From Nocardia aurea (GTDB taxonomy: Bacteria > Actinomycetota > Actinomycetes > Mycobacteriales > Mycobacteriaceae): DNA of 64,000 nt. Under the pieces are notes generated by a model, which was given only the letters and a program-made list of their open reading frames with translations, did not search any database and had not been told where the DNA came from. Position 1 is the first letter of the stretch. Every line of letters starts with the position of its first letter. The DNA is taken from NCBI RefSeq assembly GCF_003123685.1, contig NZ_QCYJ01000170.1:124001-188000 (forward strand), written 5' to 3'. Positions 1 to 7,852 of this stretch are shown here, in pieces. Position numbers and translations under genes: made by a program.

Positions 1-388
1 GCGATCCCGGCGCGATCGGCAGTTCGGCGCCGGGTTTGATGTAGGCGCCGTCCACGGCGTCGTCCTCGCGCAACCGTCGCGCCACCTCCTCGAGGTCGGC
101 GGCGATATCGCGCACGGCGAAGTAGTTCAAGAACTCCGCGGCGACCGGTTCCTCGCCGGTCTCGGCGAGTCTGCCGCGCAGCCGGGCGGCAGGACCGAAG
201 ATCCTCGTCATCCTGGCTCCCGCAGGCAGGAGCGCCGACAGTCGGATCTCGGCGGCGACACTGTCGCGCAACACGTTCGGCGCGAGCGGCGCCGAGGTGC
301 CGTGGGTGACCACGATCAGTTCGGCAGGGGCACGCAGCGATCCCGGGACCGAAGGGGCCGAGCTGCGAACCTGATCGGTGGGGGCCAT
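1..388 (-). CDS. N-terminal part of a putative S8 (subtilisin-like) serine peptidase, runs off the window
   Basis: An open frame begins at an ATG at 388 on the minus strand and stays open to the window edge (129 codons). After about 25 variable residues the protein reads AELIVVTHGTSAPLAP, and near residue 118 it has DGAYIKPGAELP. Similar 'V.AYVKP..E.P' endings of a propeptide-like domain are known to me from N-termini of actinobacterial S8 peptidases, where the catalytic domain follows. No catalytic residue is inside the window, so the family call is tentative; it could be another enzyme with the same leader domain. It lies 25 bp downstream of the agpS stop on the same strand and may be co-transcribed. 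Confidence 0.45.
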   Translation of the reverse strand, partial: MAPTDQVRSSAPSVPGSLRAPAELIVVTHGTSAPLAPNVLRDSVAAEIRLSALLPAGARMTRIFGPAARLRGRLAETGEEPVAAEFLNYFAVRDIAADLEEVARRLREDDAVDGAYIKPGAELPIAPGS

Positions 389-413
389 ACAGACAAGTGA
401 ACCCGCTCGGTTC

Positions 414-2006
414 TCACGATGCCACTCGAATCGGATCGATGAGCACCCCGGGGTTGAGGACGCCCGCCGGATCGAGCACAGCCTTGGCCCCGCGCAGTGC
501 CGCCGCGAACGGGTCGGGGCGTTGCCGGTCGTACCACCGCCGGTGGTCGCGCCCGACGGAATGATGGTGGGTGATGGTGCCGCCCGCGGTGTGGATCGCT
601 TCGGAGACAGCGGTTTTGATGTCGTCCCACTGGGCGACCGTGTCGCCCCAACGTCCCGAGGCGTAGATGCCGTAGTAGGGCGCCGGACCGTCGGGATAGA
701 CGTGGGTGAACCGGCAGGTGATCAGGCCACCGCCGCAGACCCGCGCGATCGCCTGCTGGGCGGCCGTGGTCACCGCCGCGTGCAGGTTCTCGAATTCCGC
801 CCAGGTGCAGGCGGTTTCGAAGGTCTCGACGATCATCGAGCGCCGGGCGAGCACATCGCGCTGGTAGGGCATGCGCAGGAATGCCGAGCGCCAGTTGCCC
901 GCGGCGTCGCCGGTGCCGGAATCGGAGCGGGCGCGGGTGCCGAGGACCAGACCGCCGTGGTCGCAGGCGATGCGCGTCGCGCGCTCGAGCCACGCGTCGA
1001 CCGGGTGGTCGGCGGATTCGAAGGCGAGCACCAGCAGTCCGCCGGTGACGTGCGTGTTCGCGTTGAGCAATGCTTCGGCCGGGTCGAGTAGTCGGCAATT
1101 GCTCGGATACAGCCCGGCCTGGGCGATGGCGCGGGTCGCGGCGACGGCGGTGGAGAAATCGCCGAACGACACCGACGCGGTGAGCTGCCAGCGCGGCCGC
1201 TGTTGTAGCCGCATCCACGCTTCGGTGATCACCCCGAGCGTGCCCTCCGAGCCGAGGAACAACCGATCCGGTGCCGGGCCGGCACCGGATCCGGGCAGTC
1301 GCCTGGACTGGCTGATCCCGACCGGGGTGACCACGCGCATCGATTCGGTCAGATCGTCGATATGGGTGTAGAGCGTCGCGAAGTGACCGCCCGCCCTGGT
1401 GGCGAGCCAACCGCCGAGCGTCGAGAACCCGAACGACTGCGGGAAATGCCGCAACGTCAGCCCGTGCGGTCGGAGCTGATCCTCCAGTCTCGGCCCCAAC
1501 GCGCCCGCCTGGATTCGCGCGGCCCGCCCGATCGGGTCGACCTCGAGCACGGCGTCCAACTCGGTCAGATCGAGGGTGAGAACGGGTCCGTCGAAACGTG
1601 GTTCGACCCCGCCGACCACCGAACTGCCACCGCCGTAGGGAACAACGGCGATCCCGGTGCCCGCGCACCAGTCGAGCAGATCGATCACGTCCTGTTCCTC
1701 GCGCGGGCGGGCGACGAGATCGGGCACATTGCCGATCTCGCCCCGCAGATTGCGCACGACGTCACGAAACGCCTTGCCGCGCGCGTGCCCGAGCCGGTCC
1801 ACCGGATCCGCCGAACATCGCCGGGCCAACGAGCCCGGCGGCGTGATCCGAGGCGCGGGCACCTCGAGCGCGGCCGGGTCCGGCGGCGGATGGTCGGTGA
1901 GATCGTGTCCGGGGAGCAACGCCGAAATCCGTGCCACCAGTTCGTTCGTCTCGGACTCCGAAGCGGCGTCCTCGACGGTCCCCCAGCCCCACCACGATCG
2001 TGTCAC
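414..2006 (-). CDS. agpS: Alkylglycerone-phosphate (alkyl-DHAP) synthase-like FAD-linked oxidase
   Basis: A 530-residue flavoprotein of the VAO/PCMH family. The FAD-binding loop PYGGGSSVVGG is at residues 123-133. Further family blocks are HFPQSFGFSTLGGWLATRAGG, GSEGTLGVITEAWMRL and a C-terminal HHHSVGRDH (about 480-488) followed by LDPAGVLNPG, the typical end of FAD-linked oxidase C domains. In eukaryotes the family exchanges the acyl chain of acyl-DHAP for an alkyl chain in ether-lipid synthesis; actinobacterial members are mostly inferred and could oxidise another 2-hydroxy acid. Start is a GTG at 2006, giving MTRSWWGWG. It lies 23 bp downstream of a tetR gene on the same strand, so they probably form a tetR-agpS operon. 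Confidence 0.8.
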   Translation of the reverse strand: MTRSWWGWGTVEDAASESETNELVARISALLPGHDLTDHPPPDPAALEVPAPRITPPGSLARRCSADPVDRLGHARGKAFRDVVRNLRGEIGNVPDLVARPREEQDVIDLLDWCAGTGIAVVPYGGGSSVVGGVEPRFDGPVLTLDLTELDAVLEVDPIGRAARIQAGALGPRLEDQLRPHGLTLRHFPQSFGFSTLGGWLATRAGGHFATLYTHIDDLTESMRVVTPVGISQSRRLPGSGAGPAPDRLFLGSEGTLGVITEAWMRLQQRPRWQLTASVSFGDFSTAVAATRAIAQAGLYPSNCRLLDPAEALLNANTHVTGGLLVLAFESADHPVDAWLERATRIACDHGGLVLGTRARSDSGTGDAAGNWRSAFLRMPYQRDVLARRSMIVETFETACTWAEFENLHAAVTTAAQQAIARVCGGGLITCRFTHVYPDGPAPYYGIYASGRWGDTVAQWDDIKTAVSEAIHTAGGTITHHHSVGRDHRRWYDRQRPDPFAAALRGAKAVLDPAGVLNPGVLIDPIRVAS

Positions 2007-2029
2007 CTCAGCTCACCCTTTCCTCGACT

Positions 2030-2632
2030 TCAGGCCGGTCGGCGTTGCACAGCGTCGGAGATGACCGCGGCGACGAACTTTTCGACCGCCGCGGTGGTCG
2101 GTGGACCGAGGTCGCGGTCCGTGAACAGCAGGTGGCCGCCGCCGACCAGGGAGAGGGTGAGCGAGTCGATGTCGGCGTCGGCTGCGAGGCGGCCCAGTTC
2201 GCGCTCGTCGGTGAGGTAGGTGGAGATCGCGGTGGTCGCTTCGGCGAGGATCGCCATGCCCCCGCCGGGCCTGGCGCGGCGCAGTCGTGCGCGCAGCTCG
2301 TCGCGGAAGGTGATGAGCGGAAGGATCGCGACGGGAACGGGGCCGAACAGAACGGTCAGCGCGCGGGTCAGATTGGTGGCGACCGTGTCGGTGCCCGCGG
2401 AGGCACGCAGCTCGCGGGCCCGGGCCTCGAGTTGCGCGGCGCGGTCGAGCACGAGGTCGGTGAGGAAGTCGTCGAAGTCGGTGAAGTGCCGGTGCAGAAC
2501 ACCTTTGGCGCAGCCCGCTTCGTCGGTGACGGCCCGGCTGGTCAGTGCGTTCGGACCGTCGCGCAGCAGTACGCGGTCGGCGGCGTCGAACAGTTGCTGC
2601 CGTGCGTCGCGTAGGTGCACCCCGGTCGGCAC
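2030..2632 (-). CDS. TetR/AcrR family transcriptional regulator
   Basis: A 200-residue protein with the TetR helix-turn-helix in the first 55 residues: LTSRAVTDEAGCAKGVLHRHF is recognisable as helices 2-3, with the usual 'KG.L.RHF' recognition helix. The C-terminal ligand domain is variable and gives no inducer. Start is GTG at 2632, preceded by a good GAGGAG ribosome site 6 bases upstream. It sits upstream of agpS on the same strand and divergent from the methyltransferase starting at 2704. The two tandem palindromes at 2676-2711 between the divergent starts are the obvious operators, so it probably represses the methyltransferase and itself (inference). Confidence 0.85.
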   Translation of the reverse strand: MPTGVHLRDARQQLFDAADRVLLRDGPNALTSRAVTDEAGCAKGVLHRHFTDFDDFLTDLVLDRAAQLEARARELRASAGTDTVATNLTRALTVLFGPVPVAILPLITFRDELRARLRRARPGGGMAILAEATTAISTYLTDERELGRLAADADIDSLTLSLVGGGHLLFTDRDLGPPTTAAVEKFVAAVISDAVQRRPA

Positions 2633-2668
2633 TGACGGCTCCTCTCGTACGTCGATTCCTCAGCATTA

Positions 2669-2711
2669 TTGCTCAGTGGGCACACGCCCACTAAAGTGGG
2701 CGCATGCCCAC
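2669..2711 (+). promoter_or_regulatory. Promoter with two tandem palindromic operators; likely leaderless start
   Basis: Two near-identical 16-bp palindromes, GTGGGCACACGCCCAC (2676-2691) and GTGGGCGCATGCCCAC (2696-2711), are spaced 20 bp centre to centre, on one DNA face. A sigma-A-like promoter is threaded through them: TTGCTC (2669-2674), 17-bp spacer, TAAAGT (2692-2697). The methyltransferase ATG at 2704 falls 6 bases after the -10, where transcription should begin, so its mRNA is probably leaderless. The first operator fills the spacer and the second covers the -10 and start codon. Repressor identity (the divergent TetR) is inference. Confidence 0.7.
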
Positions 2712-3525
2712 ATCGCCCCGAGAACGATCGGCCCCGCCGTCCTTGCGGGAGGACCGACGCACGGCCGAATCGTTCGGCACCGACGCGCAGCGCTACGACC
2801 ACGCCCGCCCCGGCTATCCCGAGGCATTGGTGGCGCGGATCCTCGCCGACATCCCGGGAACGGACGTACTCGACGTGGGCTGCGGTACCGGCATCGCGGC
2901 CCGCCAGTTCCAGGCCGTCGGGTGTACGGTGCTCGGCGTCGAACCCGATGCGCGGATGGCCGACTTCGCGCGAGTCCACGACGTGCCGGTGGAGGTGGCG
3001 ACCTTCGAGGCGTGGCAGCCCGGTGATCGCAGGTTCGACGCGGTGGTCGCCGCGCAGTCGTGGCATTGGGTGGACCCGGTCGCCGGTACCGCCAAGGCGG
3101 CCGCCGTGCTGCGTCCGGGCGGGCGGCTGGCGATCTTCGGTCACGCCTACGAGCCCCCCGCCGAGGTGGCAGAACCCTTCGCCGCCGCCTACCGACGGGT
3201 GGCGCCGGACTCCCCGTTCAGTGGTCAACCGGCTCGACGCCCCCTCGACCTCTACCTCGCCGGGTACGCGACTATCGCCGATCAGCTCCGCGAGACCGCG
3301 CAATTCGCCGAGCCCGAACAGTGGCGATTCGACTGGCGGCAGACCTATACGCGCGATCAATGGCTGGAGTTGCTGCCCACCACCGGCGGCCTGACCCGTC
3401 TGCGTCGCGACCAACTCTCCGAGATATTCGACGCGGTCGGTGCCGCCATCGACTCACTGGGCGGATCCTTCACGATGGAATACACCACCCTGGCCGCGAC
3501 CGCCGTGCGGGCGAGCACTTCCTGA
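2704..3525 (+). CDS. Class I SAM-dependent methyltransferase
   Basis: A 273-residue protein with motif I VLDVGCGTGIAARQF at about residues 54-68, motif II acidic end GVEPD near 81, and the post-motif 'AVLRPGGRLAIFGH' near 140 typical of UbiE/Methyltransf_11 enzymes. The segment AAQSWHWVDP (about 114-123) is common in a subgroup of actinobacterial methyltransferases of unknown substrate. The N-terminal 20 residues are proline and charge rich. It starts at the ATG at 2704, inside the second operator palindrome, and is divergent from the TetR gene. Substrate is not predictable; a small-molecule or xenobiotic methylation controlled by the TetR protein is plausible. Confidence 0.8.
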   Translation: MPTSPRERSAPPSLREDRRTAESFGTDAQRYDHARPGYPEALVARILADIPGTDVLDVGCGTGIAARQFQAVGCTVLGVEPDARMADFARVHDVPVEVATFEAWQPGDRRFDAVVAAQSWHWVDPVAGTAKAAAVLRPGGRLAIFGHAYEPPAEVAEPFAAAYRRVAPDSPFSGQPARRPLDLYLAGYATIADQLRETAQFAEPEQWRFDWRQTYTRDQWLELLPTTGGLTRLRRDQLSEIFDAVGAAIDSLGGSFTMEYTTLAATAVRASTS

Positions 3526-3655
3526 CGGTCGCGTTCGGCGGCGATGCCGACACATGCCACACCCTCGGTCCGGGATCGCAGATACGCCGCCGAAGAAGCG
3601 CGAGCGCCCGCATCGGGATGGCCACGTCGGGTGAGATCGCATCGTGTTCGGCGAT

Positions 3656-4756
3656 CTATCCGACCGGATCCGGCTCGCGACGCGATTCGGCGAGTAGTTC
3701 GTCGAGTTGGCGTTCGGCGCGTTCGGCGCGTGCCAGTGTCTGGATGCGGGCGTCGTCGAGGGCGGTGATCCGTTGTGTCGCTTCGCCGCGCGCCCGCTCG
3801 AGTGCCGCTACCGACTCCGCGCGTAGTGCGGCCACCTCGGTGGCGTGTTCGCGGCGCTGGTCGGCGAGTTCGGTCCGGGAGCGTTCGAGTTCGGCGCGCA
3901 GCCGGTCGATATCGTCGCGAGCTTCGGTCACGGCCCGATTCCGTTCGGCTACCGCCTGTTCGGCGCGTTCGATGGCACGTTCGGAATCCGCGGCGCGCTG
4001 CACGGCCAGATCGCGTTCGGCGCCCGCGGCGGTGATCTGCTGGGCGGCTTCTCGCCTGACCTGCTCGATCTCGGTGTTCGCTGTGCGCCGCGCGGTCTCG
4101 ACGTCTTCTTCGGCTTGCTGACGTGCTCGCGCGATATCGTCGCCCGCTTCGCGCCGTGCGGCACGGACCTCGGCCTCGGCTTGGCTGCGTGCGGCGAAGA
4201 CGTCGTCGGCGGCGCGGCGGGTCACCCGTTCGACTTCGCCCATGGCGTCGTCACGGGCCGCGTGTGCTTCGGCGATGCGGCTCTCGGCCTCTTCTGCCGC
4301 GGTCACCGCGTCTTCGGCCACGGCTTCGGCCGCGACGCGGGCTGTTTCGGCTTCGCGCCGCGCCTGTTCCGCCGCGACGGTGGCCATCTCGGCCTCGGCG
4401 ATCCTTCGGGCGGCATCGGCCTGCACCGATTGCACCTGCTGTTCGGCGACGGACGGGTCGGCCAACGTGGACAGTTCCACGACCGCGGCATTCAGATTGG
4501 TGCCGAGTTGTTCTGCGAGCGTGCGGAACTGCGCGAGCAGTTCGTCGGCGCGCAGTCGGGCGACCGTCACCGGCCCGTGCGGCGTCACAGTGACGGCAGC
4601 GTCGCCTGTCTCCGACTCCTGCTGTTGCCGTTGACGTTCCCGCCACGCGCGCCATCGGGTGTGGTCGGGGTGATCACAGTATTCCGAGGGGCGTCCGGGT
4701 CCACCGCCTCTCGTGATCGGGCGAACACAGCCGGGGTAGTTACATACGCTGGACAC
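3656..4756 (-). CDS. Zinc-finger plus long coiled-coil protein (KfrA-like or chromosome-partition-like)
   Basis: A 366-residue protein. Residues 1-45 hold a small putative zinc site, CNYPGC and then EYCDHPDHTRWRAWRERQRQ, like zinc ribbons of actinobacterial plasmid and replication-associated proteins. From about residue 80 to 350 it is almost pure Ala/Glu/Arg coiled coil (for example ARRIAEAEMATVAAEQARRE), with no membrane segment. This layout of N-terminal nucleic-acid-binding module plus long coiled coil matches KfrA-type plasmid proteins by architecture only; no homology is claimed. Start is GTG at 4756; a TACGAT box ends 6 bases upstream, suggesting a leaderless mRNA. The upstream DNA is unusually AT-rich for this window and carries repeated AACG(A/T)A motifs that could be its own binding sites. 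Confidence 0.65.
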   Translation of the reverse strand: MSSVCNYPGCVRPITRGGGPGRPSEYCDHPDHTRWRAWRERQRQQQESETGDAAVTVTPHGPVTVARLRADELLAQFRTLAEQLGTNLNAAVVELSTLADPSVAEQQVQSVQADAARRIAEAEMATVAAEQARREAETARVAAEAVAEDAVTAAEEAESRIAEAHAARDDAMGEVERVTRRAADDVFAARSQAEAEVRAARREAGDDIARARQQAEEDVETARRTANTEIEQVRREAAQQITAAGAERDLAVQRAADSERAIERAEQAVAERNRAVTEARDDIDRLRAELERSRTELADQRREHATEVAALRAESVAALERARGEATQRITALDDARIQTLARAERAERQLDELLAESRREPDPVG

Positions 4757-4986
4757 CGGAGAATCGTAGCGTTTGTTTCGTTATATACAACGTATCGACG
4801 CGCAACGAAATATGCGCTGTCGCGGGAACTCTCGAAACCGCTGGTCGCGTTTCTGACCGCCGATAAGTGAACATTATCGGCGGTCAGACGTCGAGCTCTC
4901 CCCGATCGGTGGCCGGTTCTATTTCGTTACGTTTCGTTTTTGCGACGCAACGTAACCGCCACGAATCACACTGAAAACTGGGACCG
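4757..4986. promoter_or_regulatory. AT-rich intergenic control region with repeated TTCGTTA/TAACGAA-like motifs
   Basis: A stretch clearly richer in A+T than its surroundings. On the minus strand a TACGAT -10 (4768-4763) with TTGTAT about 16 bp upstream would serve the coiled-coil gene, with transcription starting at or next to its GTG. Short related motifs recur: GTTTCGTTA near 4775, ACAACGTA near 4788, CAACGAAA at 4803, TTTCGTTAC at 4922, GTTTCG at 4931. GTTACGTT (4926-4933) and AACGTAAC (4949-4956) form an 8-bp inverted repeat. Function as operators is inference. Confidence 0.45.
4853..4887. repeat. Perfect 14-bp inverted repeat
   Basis: CTGACCGCCGATAA (4853-4866) and TTATCGGCGGTCAG (4874-4887) are exact reverse complements around a 7-base loop GTGAACA. 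There is no T tract. It may be a transcription terminator for rightward or leftward read-through, or a protein-binding site between the coiled-coil gene and the relic that follows. Confidence 0.6.
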
Positions 4987-5028
4987 GTGGTACGCCCGTA
5001 CTATCCACGCCTATTGGACGTTCCTCTC

Positions 5029-5200
5029 TCCCCAGGCCACCGACACCGCCGTCGCGGGCAGACTCGAGCCGACCAGCTGGCGCTCGCCGCGAGCGACTGC
5101 CTGCTGATCACCGGCCAGAACGGCGCAGGCAACTCCACCCTGCTCGAGGAACCGGGCGACCATCTGCCGCCGAGCACGGTCGAGGAGCTCTCGGATCCGC
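5029..5200 (+). pseudogene. Relic of an ABC ATPase (ABC-F-like) with a broken Walker A motif
   Basis: In one frame the DNA encodes GQTRADQLALAASDCLLITG followed by QNGAGNSTLLEE. This is recognisably the region around the P-loop of an ABC ATPase (expected LLVTGPNGAGKSTLL), but the catalytic lysine is Asn and the following LAG.L..SSG segment is disrupted into PGDHLPPSTVEEL. No signature motif, Walker B or remaining domain follows before the next gene. I read it as a short decayed fragment, possibly left by a deletion. It could be chance similarity, since only about 40 residues match. Confidence 0.4.
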
Positions 5201-5317
5201 CACCGTCGCCGCGCGGCACTTCACCCGCGGTCCGAAATAACGACTTTGGTGGGCACTGCTCAACTCTGGGATCATCGAGTCGGCGTTCGAGATCGACGGC
5301 AAGGGGAGGAGTCGCGG

Positions 5318-6124
5318 ATGGCTACTCTGCGGCGGTTCTGGATCGAACTCGACCTACCGGCATTGTCGTGGTTGGGCCAAGGCATCGGCGTGACCGCATT
5401 CGATGTGCGGGATTGCTTGTCGATGGTGGCCGAACTGTTCGGCGACGAACCGATGCCACCCGTGCGCCGAATTACCGTTGACATCTCATTGGCCGAACCG
5501 CCCTCGGTGAGTCGTCGCTATCTCGGCGTCTCGGTGTGGCGCGGCGTGTGGTATCCACCCCAGAACCTCGAGACCGGGCCGAACCGCGATATCGACCGCC
5601 GTGGCGCGCCCGTCGACTACCCGACGCCGGTCACGCAACGCCGCGTGCGGGCCAGCGAGACTCTGCGCACGAAGAACACGTGGTGGGACGAGATCCCACA
5701 CATCGGCAACCTGCTGTGGCCGCTGGTACAGATGCACAACGCCGAAAACGCCCGTCGAATGCGGTACGACGCCCCGCATGTGCGCACCCACTGCGTTGCG
5801 GATCCGACCTACGGGTACATGCTGCGTGAAGCCCTCGATTTCATGATCGCGTGGCAGCCGACACCGGACGAGTGGTTCGATCCGACCGGTATCAGGTTCG
5901 CCGACCAGCGTGATTTGGAGGAGTACCTGCGAGCCTTCCGCGATTACGTGTCCGGCGATCGCCCGGAGCCGATCTATCCTCCCGGAAGCGAACCGCTTTC
6001 CCCCGAAGAGGCGGTCCGGCGGGCGATGCGGAATTTGGTTATCAATCCCCCGGAGCCTGAGGATCTTTCAACGGACGAACGTCTGTCACCCGACGCGAAA
6101 CCACGACTTCCCATGGACGAGTGA
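5318..6124 (+). CDS. Hypothetical protein, unrecognised
   Basis: A 268-residue soluble protein without a signal peptide, membrane segment or motif I recognise. It begins MATLRRFWIELDLPA; the start is fixed by a strong GGGGAGGA ribosome site 8 bases upstream of the ATG at 5318. The sequence is rich in Trp, Pro and acidic residues (for example SVWRGVWYPPQNLE and TWWDEIPHIGNLLWPL), and the C-terminus is acidic (EPEDLSTDERLSPDAKPRLP). Codon use looks chromosomal. It stands alone between the ABC-ATPase relic and the membrane-anchored gene at 6267. Lineage-specific function unknown. Confidence 0.6.
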   Translation: MATLRRFWIELDLPALSWLGQGIGVTAFDVRDCLSMVAELFGDEPMPPVRRITVDISLAEPPSVSRRYLGVSVWRGVWYPPQNLETGPNRDIDRRGAPVDYPTPVTQRRVRASETLRTKNTWWDEIPHIGNLLWPLVQMHNAENARRMRYDAPHVRTHCVADPTYGYMLREALDFMIAWQPTPDEWFDPTGIRFADQRDLEEYLRAFRDYVSGDRPEPIYPPGSEPLSPEEAVRRAMRNLVINPPEPEDLSTDERLSPDAKPRLPMDE

Positions 6125-6266
6125 CATTGCTCAGCCTTCGAGCAGTTCGGCCGCCATCCAGTGCGGCGACGCCCGGCTTTCCGACGGCCGACTGTCGGCA
6201 TCTTCCCAGGCCTGAACCAAGGTTCGACGAGGTCGGGTGAGATCCGCCTGCCAGGTACGGTGAGAT

Positions 6267-7460
6267 ATGGAAACACGTTCGGGCATAGGGGAATCCGACC
6301 GGTCCCAGGCGTCGATCACCCGGTTTCGGCGTCCGCTCGCGATCGTCGCAGGGATCGTGGCGGCATTGTTGGTGGCGGCGGTGCTACCGGGGTGGTGGTG
6401 TGGTCGTGACGCCGACGAGTGGTTCCGAGGGGATCCGACGCGGGTGCGCGGGCTCGCCGAGGAATTGGCGGCTTTCGAAGACGACGACGACCGACGCCGA
6501 GCCACCGACTCGGGTGGGGTGATCGACGGTATGTGGGGTCTGCTCGCCCACCAGATGACGGCGCTGGGTTTGGCGCAGGTATGCCTGGATCACCCCGAAT
6601 GGCGCGAGCGCTACGCACCTGTGGTGACCCGCGCTGCCGTCAAGAGCCTGTTGCCCGAGATGCGTGTCGCGTTCACCGATGCCTGGCACGGCGAGGACGG
6701 ATCGGTCCATCTCGACAGTCCGAACGGCCACGCATATCTTTCCTATCCCGCGCTGGCGCTCGGGATGGCGCGGCTGGTCGATCCCGGGTTTCCGACCGAC
6801 CTCGCGTCATGGCACGACGCGCTGATCGGCTCCTACGAACGGCGGTTGCTCGCCTCGCCGACCGCGCTGCTCGACACCTTTCCCGGTGAGGCCTACCCCA
6901 CCGACGTAGCGGCCGTCGCCGCGGCGATCGCGGTACACACCCGTGTGACCGGAGTCGACCACACGGTGGTCCTGGCTCACTGGGCGCGGCAGGTACGCGC
7001 GGTACAGATCGATCGCGACACCGGACTCGTCGTGCAGCGCATGGGTGCCGACGGGCGCGCGCACGACGCTCCACGCACCTCCGGTACCGGATTGGCGGCC
7101 TATTTCGCGGGTTTCGCCGATCGCGGGTTGCTCGAGGAGTTGGCGGCCGGGTTGTTTCGTCAGGAACGCAGTTTTCTCGGCTTCGGCGCGTTCCACGAGT
7201 ACGGCGACGGCTATGACGGCGTCGGCGATATGGACAGCGGTCCCCTGGTGTTGGGGATATCGATCTCGGCCACCGGTTTCGCGCTGGCTCCCGCCCGTTC
7301 GCTGGGACAGCGCGAGGTGTTCACCCGCGTGTATCGCACAACGGATCTGGCCGGTCTGCCACTACGGGCCGGGGACCGCGTGCGTTTCGCGACCGGAGGC
7401 GTGATCGGCAATGCCCTGCTGCTGGCATTCCTCACATCCGGACCGGAGCTGGCGCGATGA
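6267..7460 (+). CDS. Membrane-anchored protein, possibly an (alpha/alpha)-barrel enzyme of the linalool dehydratase-isomerase type
   Basis: A 397-residue protein with one N-terminal membrane segment at about residues 24-44 (AIVAGIVAALLVAAVLP) after a positively charged head, so the large domain is extracytoplasmic or signal-anchored. The domain contains DSPNGHAYLSYPALALGMARL, GEAYPTDVAAVAAAIAVH and YDGVGDMDSGPLVLGISISA. Repeating helical hairpins with conserved Asp and Tyr recall terpene dehydratase-isomerase and glycoside-hydrolase (alpha/alpha)6 barrels. The resemblance is by pattern only. It overlaps the next small membrane gene by 4 bp (ATGA), so the two are probably made together. Confidence 0.5.
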   Translation: METRSGIGESDRSQASITRFRRPLAIVAGIVAALLVAAVLPGWWCGRDADEWFRGDPTRVRGLAEELAAFEDDDDRRRATDSGGVIDGMWGLLAHQMTALGLAQVCLDHPEWRERYAPVVTRAAVKSLLPEMRVAFTDAWHGEDGSVHLDSPNGHAYLSYPALALGMARLVDPGFPTDLASWHDALIGSYERRLLASPTALLDTFPGEAYPTDVAAVAAAIAVHTRVTGVDHTVVLAHWARQVRAVQIDRDTGLVVQRMGADGRAHDAPRTSGTGLAAYFAGFADRGLLEELAAGLFRQERSFLGFGAFHEYGDGYDGVGDMDSGPLVLGISISATGFALAPARSLGQREVFTRVYRTTDLAGLPLRAGDRVRFATGGVIGNALLLAFLTSGPELAR

Positions 7461-7807
7461 AACCTCTTGCCACCGAACGGTTTCGCGCGGTCCTGCGCAA
7501 GGTTCGCATACCGGCGATCCTCCTCGTCGCCTACGTGATCCTGCGTGGGGTGATGGCGGCGTTGTCGGATCGGCACGGGTTCGGTTCACCCGACGGCCTC
7601 GGTCCGGTCTACCTGGCTGTCGCTGCCGCACTGATGGTGCTGCGTATCGTGTTGTTGGTCGTCGTGCCCGCTGTTCTCACCTATCGCGCCGTCGTCTTCG
7701 CGGTCACCCACATCGCGCGCCGGGCCGATGCGACGATTCCCGCGAAGGTATCGAATGCGCCGACGACGAGCGAAGCGGTTCGGGTCCCCGAACGCCCGCC
7801 GCTGTGA
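7457..7807 (+). CDS. Small two-helix membrane protein
   Basis: A 116-residue protein with predicted membrane segments at about residues 17-36 (RIPAILLVAYVILRGVMAAL) and 51-74 (VYLAVAAALMVLRIVLLVVV). The C-terminal tail of about 35 residues is polar. Its ATG overlaps the stop of the preceding gene (ATGA at 7457), a strong sign of translational coupling, and the partner is itself membrane anchored. No family recognised; a small accessory subunit for the 6267 protein is a reasonable guess. Confidence 0.6.
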   Translation: MKPLATERFRAVLRKVRIPAILLVAYVILRGVMAALSDRHGFGSPDGLGPVYLAVAAALMVLRIVLLVVVPAVLTYRAVVFAVTHIARRADATIPAKVSNAPTTSEAVRVPERPPL

Positions 7808-7852
7808 TCACTCGACAACGGCGGGCGGCAGGTGATTCCAGGGGCGGACCCG

